Source of the DNA: an uncultured Alphaproteobacteria bacterium
Lineage (GTDB): Bacteria > Pseudomonadota > Alphaproteobacteria > Micropepsales > Micropepsaceae
Assembly (NCBI GenBank): GCA_937942205.1
Contig: CALDFO010000191.1
Coordinates: 1 to 8,721 of the forward strand
DNA length: 8,721 nucleotides
Reading direction: 5' to 3'
Positions 6,012 through 8,721 of the stretch are shown here, one piece after another. Under the pieces are notes generated by a model. It saw only the letters and a program-made list of their open reading frames with translations, made no database searches and was not told the origin of the DNA. Within the stretch, counting starts at the first letter, position 1. Each line of letters opens with the position of its first letter. The position numbers and the translations under genes were made by a program.

Positions 6012-7475
6012 ATGAACAAGGACGCGGGCGTGATGGCCCATATCGAGGCCATCCTGGACACGGTCAACGGCGTCGTCTGGGGACCGGTCATGCTGATCCT
6101 GATACTGGGGACCGGCCTGTATCTGATGGTGGGGCTGGGTTTCATGCCCCTGCGCCGCCTGTCGTCGGCCATCCGCCTGATGTTGCGCGGACGGCGCACG
6201 GGCGCGGATGAACGGGGCGAGATCACCCCCTATCAGTCATTGATGACGGCATTGGCGGCCACCGTCGGCACGGGCAATATCGCGGGCGTCGCCACGGCCA
6301 TCGCGCTGGGCGGTCCGGGCGCGATTTTCTGGATGTGGATGACCGCGCTTGTGGGCATGGCGACCAAATATGCCGAGGCGGTGCTGGCCGTGCGCTTCCG
6401 CGAGGTGGACGAGCGGGGCCGCACCGTCGGTGGGCCGATGTACTATATCCGTAACGGCCTTGGCGCGCGCTGGGCCTGGCTGGCCTGGCTGTTTGCCCTG
6501 TTCACCGCGGTCGCGGCCTTCGGAATCGGCAACATGGTGCAGGCCAATTCGCTGGCCGATGTGTTTCAGTCCACCACCGGCACGCCGCCCTGGGTGACGG
6601 GCGTGGTTCTGACCGGCGTGGTATTTTTCGTGATCGTCGGCGGGTTGCGGCGCATTGCATCCTGGTCCGACAAGCTGGTGCCGTTCATGGCGGCGGTCTA
6701 TGTCGCGGGCAGCCTGCTGGTGATCGCATGTAACGCGCAGCATGTGCCCGGTGCCCTTGCGCTGATCTTCCGCGACGCGTTCAGCGATACGGCCGCTGCC
6801 GGTGGCTTTGCGGGCGCGGCGATGATCATGGGGCTGCGGTATGGCGTGGCGCGGGGCATCTTCTCCAATGAGGCGGGCCTCGGCTCGGCGGCCATCGCCC
6901 ATGCGGCAGCCCAGACGCGCGATCCGGCGCGGCTGGGACTTGTCGCCATGCTGGGCACCTTCATTGACACGATCGTGGTGTGCACCATGACGGCCTTGGT
7001 CATCCTGACGGTCCATGTGCCGCTCGAGATCGGCGGGGTGCTGCAACAGGCCCCGGCCTGGATGAGCGGCAAGACGGGCGCCGGCCTGACCGCGCTGGCC
7101 TATGGCAGCGGACTGCCGGGCGGAGAATGGATCGTGACCATCGGGCTGGTCCTGTTCGTCTTCACCACGCTTCTGGGCTGGAGCTATTTCGGAGAGCGCG
7201 CGGCCGAATATCTGTGCGGGGTGAGGGTGATCCTGCCCTATCGCCTTTTGTGGGTAGCCTGCGTCTTTGTGGGCTGCGTGGTGAAGCTGGACCTGGTGTG
7301 GAACTTCGCCGACACCATGAACGCCATGATGGCCGTTCCCAACCTGATCGCGCTGGTCCTGTTGTCGGGCGTGGTTTTCGCGATCAGCAAGGCGTCTCCC
7401 GCCACGGCGCGCGGCGACCTGGATGCCCCGCCGCCCGATATCCCGACCCAGGCGACGCGTCAGGAAAGGCGATAA
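6012..7475 (+). CDS. Sodium:alanine/glycine symporter (AGCS family)
   Basis: Inner-membrane sodium-coupled uptake protein for alanine or glycine, of the AGCS family (DagA/AlsT/AgcS type). The 487 residues carry the family signature strongly: GTGNIAGVATAIALGGPGAIFWMWMTALVGMATKYAE (87-122), GGPMYYIRNGLG (140-151), FGIGNMVQANSLADVF (170-185), GLRYGVARGIFSNEAGLGSAAIAHAAAQT (274-302), and the closing FADTMNAMMAVPNLIALVLL (432-451). After the last membrane helix a charged, Pro-rich tail of about 28 residues is not conserved. The ATG at 6012 follows GGGGGCGGG; an in-frame ATG at 6033 (Met8), with AAGGA about 10 nt upstream, is a reasonable alternative. The gene stands alone on the plus strand, divergent from the permease and convergent with the methyltransferase, whose end it overlaps by 16 bp. 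Exact substrate is not determined. Confidence 0.95.
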   Translation: MNKDAGVMAHIEAILDTVNGVVWGPVMLILILGTGLYLMVGLGFMPLRRLSSAIRLMLRGRRTGADERGEITPYQSLMTALAATVGTGNIAGVATAIALGGPGAIFWMWMTALVGMATKYAEAVLAVRFREVDERGRTVGGPMYYIRNGLGARWAWLAWLFALFTAVAAFGIGNMVQANSLADVFQSTTGTPPWVTGVVLTGVVFFVIVGGLRRIASWSDKLVPFMAAVYVAGSLLVIACNAQHVPGALALIFRDAFSDTAAAGGFAGAAMIMGLRYGVARGIFSNEAGLGSAAIAHAAAQTRDPARLGLVAMLGTFIDTIVVCTMTALVILTVHVPLEIGGVLQQAPAWMSGKTGAGLTALAYGSGLPGGEWIVTIGLVLFVFTTLLGWSYFGERAAEYLCGVRVILPYRLLWVACVFVGCVVKLDLVWNFADTMNAMMAVPNLIALVLLSGVVFAISKASPATARGDLDAPPPDIPTQATRQERR

Positions 7476-8098
7476 ACGCCGGTGTCGCGGATTTCCCGGT
7501 CCTCCAGGTCGCGCGTGGTCCGGACCTGATAGGCGGCGCATTGCTCCACGCCGTCCTTTGGAAAATAGGCGCGGCCCGGATCGCCCAGCAGACTGTCCGC
7601 CCGCGAGCCGCGCAGCCAGCGCATCAGACGCTCGGCCAGCGGACGCTCGTAGAACAGGTCGCCGACCAGGATCATGTCCCAGTCCTCGCGCGCGGAGTCC
7701 GTGCCGATCAGATCGTCGCCGCTCACCGTGATGGTCAGCCCGTTGGCCTCGGCGTTCAGGGCGATGGCGGCGCGGGCGAAAGCGTCAATGTCGGCGGCCA
7801 GCACATGGGCGGCGCCGGCTTTCGCCGCCGCCAGCGCGACAAGCCCGGAACCGGCGCCGATATCCAGCACGCGGCGGCCGCGCAGGATGGCGGGATGGTC
7901 CAGCACATAACGCGCCAGCGCCTAGCCGCCCGCCCAGGCGAAGGCCCAATAGGGCGGCGGCAGGCCCATCCGCGCCAGTTCCTCCTCGGTGCGTTGCCAC
8001 AGCGGCATCACCTCGCTGGCCAGATGCAGCCGCAGTTCCGGCACCAGCGGCGGCGCCAGCAGCGCGGTATTGCGCCGGATGAAATCGCGCGGCGTCAT
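7460..8098 (-). pseudogene. METTL20-like class I methyltransferase interrupted by in-frame amber codon
   Basis: Reading frame for a 212-codon SAM-dependent methyltransferase of the family 16/Nnt1-like group that includes bacterial ETF-beta lysine methyltransferases (METTL20 type). Residues 1-58 (MTPRDFIRRNTALLAPPLVP through PPPYWAFAWAGG) form the typical N-terminal part. Codon 59 is TAG (7922-7924); the same frame then continues ALARYVLDHPAILRGRRVLDIGAGSG without any shift to the TGA at 7460. Relatives as I recall them read WAGGQALARYVLD, so the TAG most simply derives from CAG by one transition. The downstream part keeps the SAM motif LDIGAGSG (78-85), the acidic residue in AADID (103-105), and the post-II motif DLFY (147-150) that fits D/E-x-x-Y/F. 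The ATG at 8098 overlaps the LysE stop as ATGA, implying coupled translation. The only obvious restart, GTG 7906, would lose 64 residues and lacks a clear ribosome site. A recent pseudogene is likeliest; readthrough or sequencing error are alternatives. Confidence 0.82.
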
Positions 8099-8718
8099 GC
8101 GGTGACCGCGAACAGAAGACCCAGCCCGATCATCACGGTGCCGCCGATGCGCTCGCGCAGCGCCGCGTGATGTGTGGCGGCCATGCGGCCGCCCTTGGCC
8201 GCCAGCCAGCCATAGCCGCTGAGGACGATGCCTTCGCCCAGCAGCGTCACAATATACAGCACGGCATATTGCGGCAGCAGCGGTGCCCCGGTGTCGAGGA
8301 ACTGCGGCAGGAAGGCGCCGAAGAACAGCATGGCCTTGGGATTGCCCAGTTGCGTCAGCAGGGCCTGGACGAACGGGCTTTTCTGAAGCTTCGGTCCCGT
8401 GACGGCATGGGCCCGGCGGCTGTGCCACAGCGCCGCCGCGCCCAGCCAGACCAGATAGGCCGCGCCCAGCAAGCGCAGGGCGCGGAAGGCTTCGGGCCAG
8501 GCGTCCACCAGCGCCCCCAGCCCCGCCACGCAGAGCAGGTACCAGACGGTGTTCCCCGCCTGGGTGCCGCAGATCGCCGCCGCCGCCGCGCGGAAGCCGC
8601 CGCGAAAGCCATGGGCGCTGATCATCACCACCGTGGGGCCGGGCGACAGCGAGAACAGCAATTCTCCGGCGGTGAACACCAGAAAGCCGTGCCAGCTCAG
8701 GATGGGCAGGGAGGTCAT
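8095..8718 (-). CDS. LysE/RhtB family amino acid exporter
   Basis: Inner-membrane efflux protein of the LysE/RhtB family, exporting amino acids or derivatives; the substrate is not readable. It has the usual length (207 residues) and about six hydrophobic segments. Landmarks are FSLSPGPTVVMISAHGFRGGFRAA (22-45), the GTQAGNTVWYLLCVAGLGAL stretch after it (51-70), LLGAAYLVWLGAAAL (83-97), and the strongly diagnostic LGNPKAMLFFGAFLPQFLD (124-142). The ATG at 8718 gives a normal family start; the ribosome site cannot be judged because the window ends 3 nt upstream. The stop overlaps the start of the methyltransferase frame by ATGA, so the two are co-transcribed and probably translationally coupled. 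Confidence 0.93.
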   Translation of the reverse strand: MTSLPILSWHGFLVFTAGELLFSLSPGPTVVMISAHGFRGGFRAAAAAICGTQAGNTVWYLLCVAGLGALVDAWPEAFRALRLLGAAYLVWLGAAALWHSRRAHAVTGPKLQKSPFVQALLTQLGNPKAMLFFGAFLPQFLDTGAPLLPQYAVLYIVTLLGEGIVLSGYGWLAAKGGRMAATHHAALRERIGGTVMIGLGLLFAVTA

Positions 8719-8721
8719 GCG

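Noticed and set aside
6039..6067. TTGACC, 17-nt gap, GATATG on the minus strand as a permease promoter
   Set aside because: It lies inside the AGCS coding region and only the -35 half fits well; chance is likely.
5948..6211. Small plus-strand frame overlapping the AGCS start
   Set aside because: It is out of frame with the AGCS gene and has arginine/glycine-rich composition with no recognisable motif.
7460..7924. Amber codon read as a non-standard amino acid throughout this genome
   Set aside because: TAG serves as the true stop of ubiD and of the DUF4170 gene in the same window, so general reassignment is not supported.
7922..8428. A 168-residue minus-strand open frame through the LysE gene
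   Set aside because: Its first two thirds are an out-of-frame shadow of LysE; only its last 58 residues are real, being the start of the methyltransferase frame.
1..8721. Mobile element, CRISPR, toxin-antitoxin or defence system
   Set aside because: Every substantial coding frame is accounted for by housekeeping or transport families; there are no regularly spaced repeats, transposase motifs or small paired toxin-antitoxin-like genes.

Overview
This is a G+C-rich, gene-dense stretch of ordinary chromosome, most likely from an alphaproteobacterium. The case rests on the high third-position G/C, the string pmbA, inositol-monophosphatase-type phosphatase, DUF4170 protein, ABC exporter (a gene order I recall from alphaproteobacterial genomes near lipid A/Kdo genes), and a UbiD of the proteobacterial ubiquinone type. 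I see no transposase, phage gene, CRISPR array, tRNA or rRNA, and no evidence of a new multi-gene system. The long reverse-frame ORFs are what high-GC coding DNA produces.

Layout. Positions 1-5909 hold six genes on the minus strand. In transcription order they are an APC-superfamily amino acid permease, ubiD, pmbA/tldE, an inositol-monophosphatase/CysQ-type phosphatase, a small DUF4170 protein, and the N-terminus of an MsbA-like ABC exporter that runs off the left edge. Gaps are short (30, 67, -14, 60 and about 100 bp), so much of this could be one transcription unit. A 102-bp divergent intergenic region (5910-6011) separates it from a plus-strand AGCS sodium:alanine/glycine symporter (6012-7475). 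Facing that gene, and overlapping its tail by 16 bp, is a minus-strand pair: a LysE/RhtB exporter (8095-8718) followed, with a 4-bp ATGA overlap, by a METTL20-like class I methyltransferase reading frame (7460-8098).

How the genes fit together. Three unrelated amino acid transporter families (APC, AGCS, LysE) lie close together but in three transcription units. UbiD belongs to ubiquinone synthesis, PmbA/TldE to the TldD/E protease, and the distal phosphatase-DUF4170-ABC exporter group looks envelope-related by context.

Points worth a second look: (1) the methyltransferase frame is broken by one in-frame amber codon where relatives, as I recall them, have Gln, with both halves otherwise intact; (2) a 28-bp imperfect direct repeat with a 78-bp period lies at the pmbA/phosphatase junction and gives the phosphatase a low-complexity N-terminal extension with no in-frame ATG; (3) the permease leader can be drawn as a stem that pairs with its own Shine-Dalgarno; (4) a perfect 9-bp stem-loop lies between ubiD and pmbA.
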